Assembly: GCA_947471745.1 (NCBI GenBank)
Contig: CANJKZ010000409.1
Coordinates: 124,001-188,000 of the forward strand
Direction of reading: 5' to 3'
Origin: Closterium sp. Naga37s-1
Taxonomy: Eukaryota > Streptophyta > Zygnematophyceae > Desmidiales > Closteriaceae
DNA: 64,000 bases
Shown here: in pieces, positions 43,301-54,500 of the stretch
How positions within the stretch are numbered: the stretch's first letter is position 1
Layout of the letters: every line of letters starts with the position of its first letter
Notes under the pieces: generated by a model
The model's database searches: none
What the model saw: the letters and a program-made list of their open reading frames with translations, nothing else
Told to the model about the DNA's origin: nothing
Translations under genes and position numbers: made by a program

Positions 43301-44631
43301 TGAACCACATGAAGTACGACTGTCCTATTCCCTTTCTTGTACCCCACCTCAACCCCTATTTTTCCCACCTTCTCCCAATCCCCATCTCTCCATCAACCCC
43401 TCCCCCTGTCCACCCTCCCCCCCCCCCCCTCCCCCCCTCGTTGCGCGCTCCTCTTCCCGCCAGACCTTCCTATGCGGGTTGAACCACATCAAGTACGACG
43501 TGGTGGGTCTATTGTGGCCCCTGAAATAGACCCCCCTCCCCCCCGTCTCTCCCTCTCTCAACCCCCTTCCTCTCTCCCCTCCCTCCTTTGCGCGCACCTC
43601 TCTCCCCTGCAGGCCTTCGTGTGCGGGCTAAACCACATCAAGTACGACGTGGTGGGTCTATTGGCTTTTAAAAAAAGACCCCCTCATCTCTCCCTCCCTC
43701 AACCCCGTTCCACGCACCTCTCTCCCCGCCAGACCTTCGTGTGCGGGTTGAACCACATAAAGTACGACGTGGTGGGGCGCTTTGAGCACATGCAGCAGGA
43801 CGTGCAGGCAGTGCTCTCCGCACTCGGCAAGCCCGCCGTGGCAGAGGAAGAGCAAGGCACGGAGGCGGGCGCGGGTGCGGGGGCGGGGGCGGGGGCGCGG
43901 AGAGCAGCAGGCAAGGTGGAGGACCCGTTTGCGGCGGGCAAGGGCGTGCACTTCACAAACTCGTCCAACCGCGTGTTTGACATGATTCAAGACAAGGTGT
44001 GTGCTGCTTGTACGGTACGGGCCCACTGCTGCACGCCTCTCTGCTGCACGCCTCTCTGCTGCACGCCTACCTGCTGCAGGTTGTGTATATTCAATTGAGA
44101 TTTGTAACCGATGGTACTGATTGACGTTACGGGGTACTCTGTGGGGTATTGGGTGAAAGAGCGACCAGCACAGCCAGGGAGCGCTGGACAATGCAAGCAG
44201 CGCGGGAAGGAACCTCGGTGGATTAGGCAAATCTTGACTGACAAGACGCCTTCTGCATGTGCTCTTTTGTTGCGTGGATGGTGCAGGAGACGTATGTGAG
44301 GGTGAAGCGAGTGTTGAGGTGCCTCAGAAGTTGTTTATGTGCTCTTGTGTTTCATGGATGGTGGATGTGGTGCAGGAGACGTATTTGAGGGTAAAGCGGG
44401 TATACGCCATGGACATGCACTCCACGCTCAACGACCTTTGAGTCGACTCAAAAGAGTCCAGGAAAATCTGACTGACTGAAAGCCTTGTGTATGTGCTCGT
44501 GTTGTGTTGCGTGGATGGTGCAGGAGACGTATCTGAGGGTGAAGCGGATATACGCCATGGACATGCACTCCACGCTCAACGATCTGCAGTACGACCCACC
44601 CGCAGATTTGGCAAAGAAGTTTGAAGGTTGA
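37340..44631 (+). CDS. Golgi-type carbohydrate sulfotransferase (Sulfotransfer_2 family), seven exons
   Basis: Proposed exons: 37340-37834, 38409-38897, 39330-40593, 41067-41374, 41867-42088, 43733-43996, 44524-44631 (stop 44629-44631), 1049 residues. All introns are GT-AG and all joins keep phase. Exons 4-7 are well supported; 1-3 are less certain. Exon 1 has a basic start, then a hydrophobic segment (VLFVVFLAAVVAV), as in a type II Golgi membrane protein. Exons 2-3 encode about 580 residues that I do not recognise. The catalytic part holds the 5'-phosphosulfate loop VPKAACTSW (about 759-767) and the 3'-phosphate motif FVFVRNPFSRLVSAY (about 818-832). CGLNHIKYDVVGRFE and a C-terminal YAMD follow, as in the chondroitin/HNK-1 sulfotransferase group. 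The enzyme should transfer sulfate from PAPS to a glycan, perhaps a wall or secreted polysaccharide. Introns 3, 5 and 6 hold repeated copies of the exon edges (separate entries). Confidence 0.85.
38961..39050. repeat. CTCTCCCT microsatellite in intron 2 of the sulfotransferase gene
   Basis: About eleven tandem copies of an 8-bp CTCTCCCT unit. The frame through it is open (repeats of SLSPSLPL), but it follows a plausible GTGCGT donor at 38898, so I treat it as intronic. Confidence 0.8.
40790..41110 (+). repeat. Three tandem copies of the exon 4 acceptor and first 40 bases
   Basis: A unit made of a pyrimidine-rich stretch, CAG, then AGTCCCTGGGGGTGTTCTAC and about 20 more bases occurs with its exon-like start at 40826, 40958 and 41067. 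Only the third continues into the full exon (CTSWKMWM); the first two run into new pyrimidine-rich DNA after encoding ESLGVFYCAVPKAA. Spacings are 132 and 109 bases. The first two copies lie in intron 3. Confidence 0.9.
42025..42333 (+). repeat. Three tandem copies of the exon 5 end with donor site
   Basis: The exon 5 tail (LVEEARRMDDLVAMDNHLAPQ) with its GTGAGG donor at 42089 is followed by two degenerate copies. One lies at about 42162-42229 (donor at 42223) and one at about 42278-42333 (donor at 42328, with an internal deletion). Both keep GGCCATGGACAACCA and a CAG-GTGA junction. Confidence 0.9.
43142..43780 (+). repeat. Five tandem copies of the exon 6 acceptor and first 45 bases
   Basis: Exon-like starts lie near 43142, 43286, 43463, 43613 and 43733. 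Each holds a version of TTCGTGTGCGGGTTGAACCA and AAGTACGAC (T/A F V/L CGLNHIKYD). The last is the real exon 6. The copies at 43463, 43613 and 43733 have a CAG acceptor after a CT-rich run; the first has lost it and the second has AAG. The copy at 43613 is in the same open frame as exon 6 through to 43996, so use of its acceptor would add 40 residues without a stop. Confidence 0.9.
44287..44562 (+). repeat. Three tandem copies of the last exon, one a complete spare
   Basis: GTGCAG followed by GAGACGTAT starts at 44287, 44376 and 44524. The first copy diverges after about 25 bases. The second (44376-44441) keeps nearly the whole exon, reading ETYLRVKRVYAMDM and on to a TGA at 44439-44441, so it could serve as an alternative terminal exon 14 residues shorter than the real one. 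The third is the annotated exon 7. Confidence 0.88.
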
Positions 44632-45163
44632 ACCAAGGGGAATGGTGTAACATGTATGGGAGTTTGAGTGTGGGCTGGGTTGGCAATAAAGCTGCTTTAG
44701 TTGGCAGTCTGGGGCTTGGTTGGCAAGATAAGGTGTTCTTTTCTATTTGTTTTTTTTTTTTGCCCTCAAGGGTTTTGGGGAAAGGTAATAAATCATATGA
44801 TGTATCATTTGGTCATATCCTGTACAATATTGGAAGAAATTCTGTCACACTGCAGGGCTTTACTACCGGTATATATGAGGACATTCTTTATGTCAAGACA
44901 TGAGAGGGCTGTTTTTATCAGGGTAATTACCCTGATTTCAGGGTGATTTCAGACCTTTCAACTTGTGACTGAATTTCCAGAACTAAGGTAGTGAATTCTC
45001 AACCCTGATCCAGTCAGAGTAGTAGTTTTGTTATCCCTGATTTAGAGTATAGTGTAACAGACTAACCTGTTAGTGATCCACTGTGGTCCCTGAATTTGAC
45101 CTTATCGAGACGAAGTTTCGCGGAAAATTCCTTCCGATAACCCCTCCTTCGGATTGGTCGCAG
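44632..45163. other. 3' flank of the sulfotransferase gene, no gene seen
   Basis: AT-richer DNA that should contain the 3' UTR and polyadenylation site. AATAAA-like strings occur (CAATAAAG near 44685 and GTAATAAATC near 44786) but none can be assigned. A perfect 20-bp palindrome centred on GGTAATTACC lies at 44917-44936. R6 is inserted at 45169 after TACAG (45164-45168). Confidence 0.5.
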
Positions 45164-45168
45164 TACAG

Positions 45169-45286
45169 TGTCAAGTTGTAATTGTATGCTCTAGGCTGTA
45201 GTGGGGCATACTCTAGTGAGTACAACCCCTTAGGGTTTCCTACTTGTACTCACAACCCTAATCAATCCACACTTCACTTCTTGACA
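45169..45286 (+). repeat. R6 5' LTR with telobox
   Basis: A 118-bp LTR from TGTCAAGTTG to CTTCTTGACA, the shortest LTR type in the window apart from the collapsed R1 copy. TAGGGTTT is at 45231-45238. Confidence 0.93.
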
Positions 45287-45298
45287 TGGTTTCAGAGT

Positions 45299-46003
45299 AG
45301 GTCCCGGTTAGGACCGTTTTTTTTTAGGGCCCACCGTTAGTTCCGCTTGTTCCTGCCCGTATCGCCCTTGCGTTGTCCTGCCCTTCCCGAAGAGAGTCGC
45401 GCTGCCCTGCTGTCAAGCGCTCTGCCTGCCCTAGCGCGCTGCCTGCTGCACGCGCTGCTTGCCTTAGCGCGTCGCGCTGCCCTGCTCGCGCTGCCTGCAA
45501 GCGCGCTGCCCGTGCTCGCTGCGCGCCCTGCCTGCCCGCGGCGCCTGCTGCTCGCGCGCTGCCCCTGCTGCTCGCGCGCTGCATTTGCTGCCCGCGCGCT
45601 GCTCGCCCTGCCCGCGAACTGCCCGCGCGCTGCTGCACCTGAGCTACTGCTGCCGCACGCGCTGCTGCGCTGTGCCCTGCCAACCGCGCTGCCGCGCGCT
45701 GCTGCTGCTGCTGCTGCTGCATACGCTGCTGCTTCTGCACGCGCTGCTGCGCTGTGCCCTGCCGAGCCGCGCCGCGCCGCGCCGCCCTGCCCAAACCGCG
45801 CCGCGCCGCGCCGCCCTGCCCGAGCCGCGTCGCCCTGCCTGAGCCGCGGCGCCCTGCCCGAACCGCGCCGCCCTGCCCGAGCCGCGCTGCCCTGCCCCTA
45901 CAGAGCTGCACTGCCTTGCTGCTGCTGCTGCTGCTCCTGCTGCTACTACTGCTACTGCTGCTGCTACTGCTACTGCAGCTGCTGCCACTACCGTTCTGCT
46001 GCT
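45299..46003 (+). repeat. R6 leader: GC-rich repeats
   Basis: About 700 bases of GCGCTGCC-, CTGCTGCTG- and CCGCGCCGCCCTGCC-type units. The gag frame is open without a stop for about 219 codons upstream of ATG 46004, but the residues are Ala/Pro/Arg/Cys repeats, so I keep the conserved MATPTVLTFD as the start. Confidence 0.7.
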
Positions 46004-49000
46004 ATGGCGACACCTACTGTTCTCACCTTTGACGGAGAGGGTCACCCGGTAGACTTCGAATCCTGGTTAGAGGATCTCCACTGGTACCTGCAGAGCCAGA
46101 CTAGGGAGGATGTCTCACTTTTTGAGCATACCTCTGGGACCCTAGACGCCCCTGCTGCCACAGCTATTCGTGTAGACCAGTCCAGGTGGGCGTCTCGTGA
46201 CGCTACTGCTGCTCTTTCTGTCCATAGCCACCTTCCGCTAGACCAGCGCTCCCACTTTCGCCAGCTTAAGACGGCCAAGGCGCTTTACGACGCTGTAGTC
46301 ATACGCTACTCGTCACCGTCGTCTGCCACTGTAGGCCGTCTAGCGCTGCCATTCCTCTTTCCCGAGCTGTCGGACTTCACCACTGTAGCCGACCTCATGA
46401 CTCACCTGCGCTCCCTTGAGACCCGCTACGCTGCTGCCCTCGAGCCCACCTTTAGGGCTGAGAACAAGCCACCTATTTATCTCACCCTTTACTTTCTCAC
46501 GACCCGCCTCCCTGACTCCCTTCGTGCTGTACGCGACCACTTCCTCGCCCTAGACCCCACGAAGATCACCCTCCACACGTTCGAGTCCCGTCTCTTAGAG
46601 GCGGAGTCCGCTGCCCTAGCTGTTGCTGCCTCTCGTGGCACTCCCCACCCCTCTGTCTTTGGAGGGTGCTCCCCCTCCCTGCTCGCGTCGTCTGTTGCCT
46701 CTGCTGCTGCTGTTGACCTCTTCGGTGCTGAGGATGTCGGTGCTGCTTTTGCTCCTAGTGGGAAGCGCCGCAGCGGCAAGGGCAAGGGTGGCGAGGGTGG
46801 GGGTGGCGGGGGTGGTGGGGGTGGTGGGGGCAGCGGTGGTGGCGGTGGAGGTGGTGGGGGAGGAGGAGGTGGAGGCGGCAGGGGAGGAGGCGGGGGTGGA
46901 GGGAGCAGTGGGGGTGGTGGCGGTGGTGGGGGTGGCACTAGTGGTGGAGCTGGAGGAGGAGGGGCTGGAGGTCCGGCCACTCGTTCAGCTGCGTCTGGTG
47001 GTGCAGCGGGGGGTGGAGGTGGCTATGGGGGTGGCCAGCACCAGTAGACGAGCCGCCAGGCGCAGCTCTCGCCGCAGCAGCTTCGTGAGTGGGGGATCCG
47101 CCGTGGCAGTTCAGGTGGCCCACCTCGCTGCGGGTACGTCCGTCGCACAGGTCAGCGTGAAGCGACCTGCGCTTGCACCGACCACACCGAGTCTTGTTGC
47201 TTCTTTCGCCTCGACGATCTGTATCGTGCGGAGCATGGTGAGCACATGAAGACTCCTGACTGGCTCGCTTTGCTGAGGCAGGACATAGATGTTTTTGCTT
47301 GTGACTGGGCTGTGATCCATGCTGGCATGTATGCGATGTATGCTGCTTCTGCTAGTGTTGAGGAGGAGTGTTACTCGTGTGTGCCTAGAGTTGCTAGGGT
47401 AGAGGCTGCTAGTCTTGGTGTTTTTGACTCAGCTAGCACAGCTGCAGAGCCTGAGGAGGCCTTGCACACTTTTACTCTCGACTCAGGTGCGTCTCGTTGC
47501 TTCTTCCGCGACAGCACCACAGTCACACCGCTCACAGTCAATGTCCCTGTCACACTGGCCGACCCCTCCGGGGGCCCGGTAGTCGCGCGTGGCGCCACTG
47601 TTCTCCCTTGTCCGGCGGCCCCTTCCGGCCTCATCACAGGTCTCCACCTCCCCTCGTTCGCTAAGAACTTGGTGGCTACCTCTGTCCTCCAGGACCAGTG
47701 GGTCACTGTCACCCAGCCTGGAGGCGAGCTAGTGGCGATCTGTACGGACTCGCGCACTGGTGAGCACCTCGCCACGTTCACTCGGGGGCCTGGGTCTGGC
47801 ATGTACACACTGGCCACTGAGTCTGCACTGGTAGCTGAGTCAGGTCAGGTAGCTGCGTCGGTTGAGGTCGCTTCGTCTTGTTCGTGTCGTCTCCTCACGC
47901 ACCAGACTCTCCTCTGGCACCACCGTCTTGGCCACCCCTCCTTGCCACGCCTGCGTGGCATGCACTCCCGTCTCCTTGTGTCTGGTCTCCCCAGGTCCCT
48001 GCCCCCGCTCCCGAGGTCGCTTGCACCGCCCTGGCTTCCCTGCGTCGAGGGGCGGCAGCGCGCCGCTCCTCACTCCTCCTCGTTTCCTCCTACCACTGCT
48101 CCTCTGCAGACCCTGCACATGGACGTGTGGGGCCCGCCCGCGTCACTGGACAGGGTGGCAAGCGCTACTTTCTGCTGGTTGTCGACGACTACACGCGCTA
48201 CACCACGGTCTTCCCCTTGCAGAGCAAGGCGGATGTCCGCGGTGTCTTGATCCGCTGGATCCGCTCTGTCCGTCTCCAGCTTCGCGCTCGGTTCCAGCAG
48301 GACCTCCCTGTCCTGCGGCTGCACTCTGACCGAGGTGGTGAGTTTTGCTCGCGCCTCCTTGCAGACTTCTGTGGTGCTGAGGGCATCGTCCAGTCGTACA
48401 CGCTTCCGGCATCTCCACAGCAGAATGGGATTGCCGAGCGCCGCATTGGTCTTGTCATGGAGGTTGCTCGCACATCCATGATCCATGCGGCTGCTCCCCA
48501 TTTTCTGTGGTCGTTTGCGGTCCGATACGCCGCTGAGCAGCTCAACCTCTGGCCCCGTGTCTCCCACCCGGAGACCTCCCCCACTTTGCGGTGGACGGGC
48601 GAGGTTGGTGATGCGTCGGCGTTTCGGGTCTGGGGTTCCCTCTCTCTTGTCCGCGATTTGCCTGCGGGCAAGCTCTCTCCACGCACTCTTCGGTGCGTGT
48701 TCCTTGGCTTTCCCACCGACGCACCGCCCTGGCAGTTTTACCACCCGGGCTCTTGTCGTGTGCTGTCCTCCCGCGACGTCACCTTTGACGAGTCCGTCTG
48801 CTTCTACCGTCTTCACCCCCACCACAGTTCCCCGGTATCCCTCCCGCCTCTCTCCCTGGTGGACGCCCCCCCCCCCCCGATAGCCCCCCTCCCTCCTCCC
48901 GGTTCCGCTCCCTCAGGTGTGTCTCAGGTAGACCCACCCCTCTTGGTTGAGCCTTTGGAGGTCTTCTCAGACACCTCTGGCCCAGCTGAGGGGGGTGACC

Positions 49001-51213
49001 CGACTCCTGCTGCCACCGTGACCCCTCGCCGCTCTGCACGCTTGGCGGTCCCTCCTGGGTTTCAGCCTCGACCGTCTTCACCGCCGCTGCAGCCTGTCGC
49101 TGTGGACAATGGTGCTGCAGGAGGTGGTACCACTAGGGGTGCTGGTTCTGGGGGTGCTGAGTGTCCTCTGGGTACAGGAGTTACTGGAGGTACTGGTGCT
49201 AGTGGTCCTGCTACGAGTCGGCAGGAGCCTCTCTCGCCGGAGCGGCTTCGCGAGTGGGTTGTCCAGTGGGGCAGCCCTGGTGGTGGAGCTAGCCGTCTTA
49301 GAGCGGGAGGTGCTGGGACTGCTGGAGCTGGAGGTGCTGGCACTGCTGGAGCTGGAGGTTCTGCTACTGGTGGTACTGGGGTTGCTCGTGCTGGTAGCAC
49401 TGGTGCACGTCGGCAGGCGACTCTCTCGCCGGAGCGGCTTCGCGAGTGGGCTGTACAGTGGGGCAGCCCTGGTGGTGGAGCTAGCCGTGCTCGCTCTCCT
49501 AGAGCTGAAGGTACTGGAGGTGCTGCTGCAGTGGGTACTGCTGCGGGCAGTCCTGGTGGTGGTGCTGGACGTGCTGGAGCTGCAGGTTCTGGAGGTGCTA
49601 GCCTTGGAGGTGCTAGTGCTGGTGTTCCTGGTACTGGAGGCGCAGGTCCTGCTGGAGGTGCTGGAGCTGCAGGTTCTGGAGGTGCTAGCCCTGGAGTTGC
49701 TAGTGCTGGTGTTCCAGGTACTGGAGGCACAGGTACTGCTGGAGGTACTGGAGTTAGTGGTGCTAGTCGACAGGAGTCGCTCTCGCCGCTGCAGCTTCGC
49801 GAGTGGGCTGTTCGTTGGGGCAGTCCTGGTGGTGGAGCTACATGAGCTGGAGGTTCTGGGGGTACGACTACTCAGCCGCGGCCGTCTGCGCTTCGTCGCC
49901 TTCTCAGTCTCCCGCATGCTGCTACTGAGTTCCCGGTTGCTGGTTCTACTCCTCCGTTACTGTTCCCACCGACTGACCAGTCACAGCCAGAGCTACTCCC
50001 TGGCTCCCCGCTCCCTGCTCCTGCTCCTCACACTGAGGTGACTGCGTCCCTGACTGCGCGTCGTGAGCCTGAGACTCGTGCTTCCACTCCTGTTCGCGGT
50101 CGTTGTGTTGTCCGTCCTCGTGCTCCAGCTATGCCAGACACTCACCGTATGGCACTTCGTCCTTCCTCTGTTCCACAGTGTGTTGTCCTGCCGTCTTCTC
50201 CTGCGTCTTCCCTTCCTCATGTTCCTGACCCTGAGTCAGACCTTGTCCGTGCTGCCAGTCCGACTGTCACTCGTCTCCTTGCCACGGTTGTGACTGACCC
50301 TTCCTTTGAGTCTGCTGCTTCGTCTGGCTTAGTTGCTGAGCTTGTTGAATTTGCTGCTTTGTGCCGCCTTGACTACGCTGCGAGTCTTGTTTTTTACTCT
50401 TCCTGTCCTCAGTCCGTCGGGGGTGAGCTTGCCATTGGCTGTGACGTTCTCGAGGACAGGCAGTTTGAGCTGGAGTGCCGCTGCACCTCATCTCGCGTCC
50501 ACGCTACTTTGCCCTGAGGGAGACCCGGATGCACTGGACATCCCGACCCCGCGCACTTACGCAGAGGCGATCACGGGTTCGTACTCCTCTCAGTGGCAGA
50601 TAGCCATGGATGCAGAGATGGCTTCCTGGAAGTCCACAGGCACCTATGTCGACGAGGTTCCCCCACCTGGGGCAAACATAGTCGATGGTATGTGGATTTT
50701 CAGGGTGAAGCGGCCGCCGGGTTCTCCGCCTGCCTTCAAGGCGCGTTACGTTGCACGAGGCTTCAGTCAGCGTGAGGGGGTCGACTTCTTTCAGACCTTC
50801 TTCCCCACCCCGAAGATGACCACTCTTCGGGTGCTACTGCCCGTTGCAGCACAGAGCGACTACGAGCTGCACTCCCTCGACTTCTCGACAGCTTTCTTGC
50901 AGGGCAGCCTTCACGAGGCTATCTGGTTGCGCCGTCCACGTGGCTTCACTGGGTCGTTTCCTGAGGGTACCCAGTGGAGTCTTCGGCGACCAGTCTACGG
51001 CCTACGACAGGCACCCCGCGAGTGGCACGACACACTGAGGACTACACTTGCGGCTCTTGGCTTCGCTCCCTCGAGTGCTGACCCTTCGCTGTTTCTGCGC
51101 ACTGACACTACTCTGCCGGTGTTCTACATCCTCGTGTACGTCGACGACTTGGGTTTTGCTACTGCTGACACTGAGGCTCTGGCCTTGGTGAAGGCGGAGC
51201 TGCAGGAGAGACA
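46004..51213 (+). pseudogene. R6 gag-pol pseudogene, 5' part up to the R7 insertion
   Basis: Gag starts MATPTVLTFDGEG at 46004 and is open through a long Gly tract (about 46790-46960) to TAG at 47045-47047. The same frame then continues with LREW (47081-47092), a Cys/His finger with altered spacing (CGYVRRTG to HTESCCF) and protease LDSGAS near 47480. A frameshift at about 48140 moves integrase to another frame (SDRGGEF near 48322, QNGIAERR near 48423). The linker holds three LREW copies (49246-49257, 49438-49449, 49795-49806) and a stop at 49843-49845. Another frameshift near 50480 precedes RT, whose YVDD is at 51137-51148. The frame ends at the R7 target site AGACA (51209-51213) just before HTCTDLGELR, and its phase is kept across R7. 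Confidence 0.88.
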
Positions 51214-51345
51214 TGTCAGCAGAATGAACGAGAATTGAATGAACTAGCAGCATGCAGGAGTAAAAGTAGCAAACCCTAATTGGGTTGTACCCCATATGGG
51301 CTACCCCACAACAGCCTACACAACATGCAGCATATAAGTTTGACA
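51214..51345 (-). repeat. R7 3' LTR
   Basis: A 132-bp LTR; on the minus strand it starts TGTCAAAC and ends TGCTGACA. It lies next to the purine tract of R7 (CCCCCATAG on the plus strand, 51348-51356). Confidence 0.93.
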
Positions 51346-51470
51346 CACCCCCATAGGCAAAGTGGGGAGAACAAGAGGTCACAAGACCAGTCAAGAAAAG
51401 CAAAGCAAGCTCAGGGTGGATCACGAAGTCACCACGCATTCTGAGCACAAGCAAATGGCCACAAGGCCAG
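51346..51470 (-). promoter_or_regulatory. R7 3' noncoding block with three hairpins
   Basis: Given as plus-strand coordinates: 51457-51468 (GGCC stem, ACAA loop, read TTGT on the minus strand), 51377-51388 (GGTC-ACAA-GACC) and 51348-51368 (CCCCCA-N9-TGGGGA, one stem pair weakened). The order and spacing, read on the minus strand, match R3, R4, R5 and R6. Confidence 0.7.
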
Positions 51471-51573
51471 TTCACATGCAGAGTTGTATGATGCAGAACA
51501 AGTAGTACAGTGATCAAAACCTAGCAAGTGTAAGCATGCAGGTATATATAAATATATCACAGTACAAGCAAAG

Positions 51574-54500
51574 TCAAGAAGTGAGCAAGTGAGGCCAAGT
51601 AGGCACAAGGCCTAGAACAGTACAGAAACGCTGATGATCACAAGGCTGAAGTGCCTTGGTGAAGATATCAGCAGTGTTGGCCCGAGAGGCCACGTAAACA
51701 AGACGAAGCTGATTACGCTGTTGCAACTCACGAGCAAGGAAGTAGCGCAGAGCGATGTGCTTCGTCCTGTGCTCCAGTCTGTGCTCCTGACACAAGGCAA
51801 TCATGGCCTTGTTGTCGACGTACAGAACTGGAGGAGAACGAGGCGGCTCTCCCAAGTCTGTCAGCAGGTAGGTGAGCCAGCGTAACTCCTGTGCAGCCAT
51901 GGCCCCTGCGTAGATCTCAGCCTCACAACTGGAGCTGAGAACAGAAGACGAGCGGGTAGACCGCCAAGAAACAGAGCCAGAGCCAAGGCTGAAAGTGTAA
52001 CCCTGTGACGACCGCTGCGTAGCCAAGTCATCAACCCAAGAGGCGTCTGCGTGTCCAGTGAGGACAACTGGACCCCGTCCTCCAAGCACGAGCCCCATGC
52101 CCGACGTACTGCACAAGTAGCGCATTGCCCTCTTAGCGGCCTTCCAGTGCTCTGGTAGGTGTCTCCCGGGCGCAACGTAGCGTGCCAGGATGCTAAGAGG
52201 GTAAGCAAGGTCAGGTCGAGTGCAGGTCATCAGGTACATGGGGCAGCCCACAAGCTCTGGATACGGGCCACTCGGCTCTACGGACTCGTCCGAAGGTGGA
52301 GCTGAGAGCGAGTGACCAGTAGGCAGAGGAGTGGACTGTGGCGAGGAGTACTGGAAGTCGAAGCGCTGAAGGACCTGCTGCACCATGTGTGACTGAGTCA
52401 AGGTAATGGTGCGCCGTGCTCTGTCCCGGGTGATCTGCAAGCCAAGATAGCTGCGCAGCTCACCCAGGTCTGTGCACGTGTGTCTCTTCTGCAGCTCCGA
52501 CTTCACTAGGGCCAGTCCCTCAGTGTCAGCAGTGGCAAAGACCAAGTCGTCGACGTACACGAGGATGTAGAACGGCGGCAGCGAAGTGTCGGTGCGTAGA
52601 AACAGCGACGGGTCAGCAGTCGAAGGAGCAAACCCAAGAGCCGCAAGCGTCGTCCTCAGTGTGTCGTGCCACTCGCGAGGCGCCTGGCGGAGACCGTAGA
52701 CTGGCCGCCGGATGCTCCATTGGGTACCTGCAGGAAACGACCCAGTAAAGCCAGGTGGGCGGCGCAGCCAGATCTCCTCGTGCGGGCTGCCCTGTAAGAA
52801 AGCTGTGCTGAAGTCAAGAGAGTGAAGCTCGTAGTCACGCTGAGCGGCGACGTGCAACAGCACCCGAAGAGTGGTCATCTTCGGGGTAGGGGAGAAGGTC
52901 TGGAAGAAGTCAACTCCCTGTCGCTGACTGAAGCCTCGTGCAACGTAACGCGCCTTGAAGACAGGCGGAGAACCCGGCGGCCGCTTCACCCTGAAAAATC
53001 CACATGCCACTGACGATGTTCGCCCCAGGTGAGGGAACCTCGTCGACGTAAGTGCCTGTGGACTTCCAGGATGTCATATCTGCGTCCATGGCTGTCTGCC
53101 ACTGAGAGGAGTAGGGACCCTCAATCGCCTCTGCGTAAGAGCGCGGGGTCGGGATATCTGGTGCATCCGGGTCTCCCTCAGGTGCAATCAGCATGGACAC
53201 GAGATAAGGTACAGCAGCTGCAAAACACTCAAAGTCCTCCTGCCTGTCCTCAAGAACGTCCATGCCAAGAGCACACTCACCCCCGACGGACGGAGGACAG
53301 ACAGACTCAGACTCAGCAACAAGACTAGCGGCGTAGTCGAGGCGACAGGCGGCAGCAAAGTCAACAAGCTCAGCAACTAGGGCAGACGCAGCAGTGGACT
53401 CAAACGAAGGGTCAGTGGCAACAGTGGCTAGAAGACGAGTGACAGTAGGACTGGCAGCACGAGCAAGGTCTGACGGCAGGTCAGGAACGTCAGGAAGAGA
53501 GGACTCAAGGGGAGACGGCAGAGGGACACGCTGTGGACCAGAGGAAGGACGCAGGGCCATCTGGTGCGTGCCAGGGACAGGAGGAGGACGCGGACGCGGA
53601 ACACGACGACCAGTGCGAGCAGCACGAACAGGCGACGCAGGACGAGACGCAGGCTCACGACGCGCTCCTAAACCTCCTGTCTGCTCAGTGTAAGGAGAAG
53701 GAGCAGGCAGTGGGGAGGCTGGCTGTAACTGCGGCTGCGACTGGTCAGGCGGTGGACACAGTAAGGGAGGAGTGAGGCCAGTAGAAGGCGGGAGACCAAG
53801 AACCTGCTGAAGCAGTGGAACGAAGTAAGGTCGCGGCCGCACAGTGCCTCCAGAACCAGTACCGACCGCACCAGCACCCCCAGCTCCAGGTTCTCCAGCT
53901 CCAACGCCTGCAGCACCACCAGCTCCAGCAGCTCCAGCTCCAACGCCTCCAACTCCAACTCCTGTAGTACCTCCAGCTCCAGCAGCTCCAGTACCTCCAG
54001 TACGAGCACCTACGGGACCAGCGGCTCCAGCACCTCCAGCAGCTCCAGCTCCAACGCCTGCAGCACCTCCAGCTCCAGCAGCTCCAGTACCTCCAGTACA
54101 AGCACCTCCGGGACCAGCGGCTCCAGCACCTCCAGCAGCTCCAGCTCCAACGCCTGCAGCACCTCCAGCTCCAGCAGCTCCAGTACCTCCAGTACGAGCA
54201 CCTCCAAGACTAGTGGCTCCAGCACCTCCAGCAGCTCCAGCTCCAACGCCTGCAGCACCTCCAGGACCAGAAGCTCCAGTGCCTCCAGCTCCAGGGCCTC
54301 CAGAGGCAGGCCCCCCAGCTCCAGCAGCGCCACTCCGAAGGCTCCAGCGCCGAGCAAACCACTCGCGCAGCTGCGGTGGAGAGAGAGGCTCCCGCCGTGA
54401 CGAGGCACCTGTAGGACCTCCAGGCTCAGCACCCCCAGGCTCAGCATCCCCAGGCTCAGCACCCCCAGGCTCAGCACCCCCAGACTCAGCAACCCCAGGC

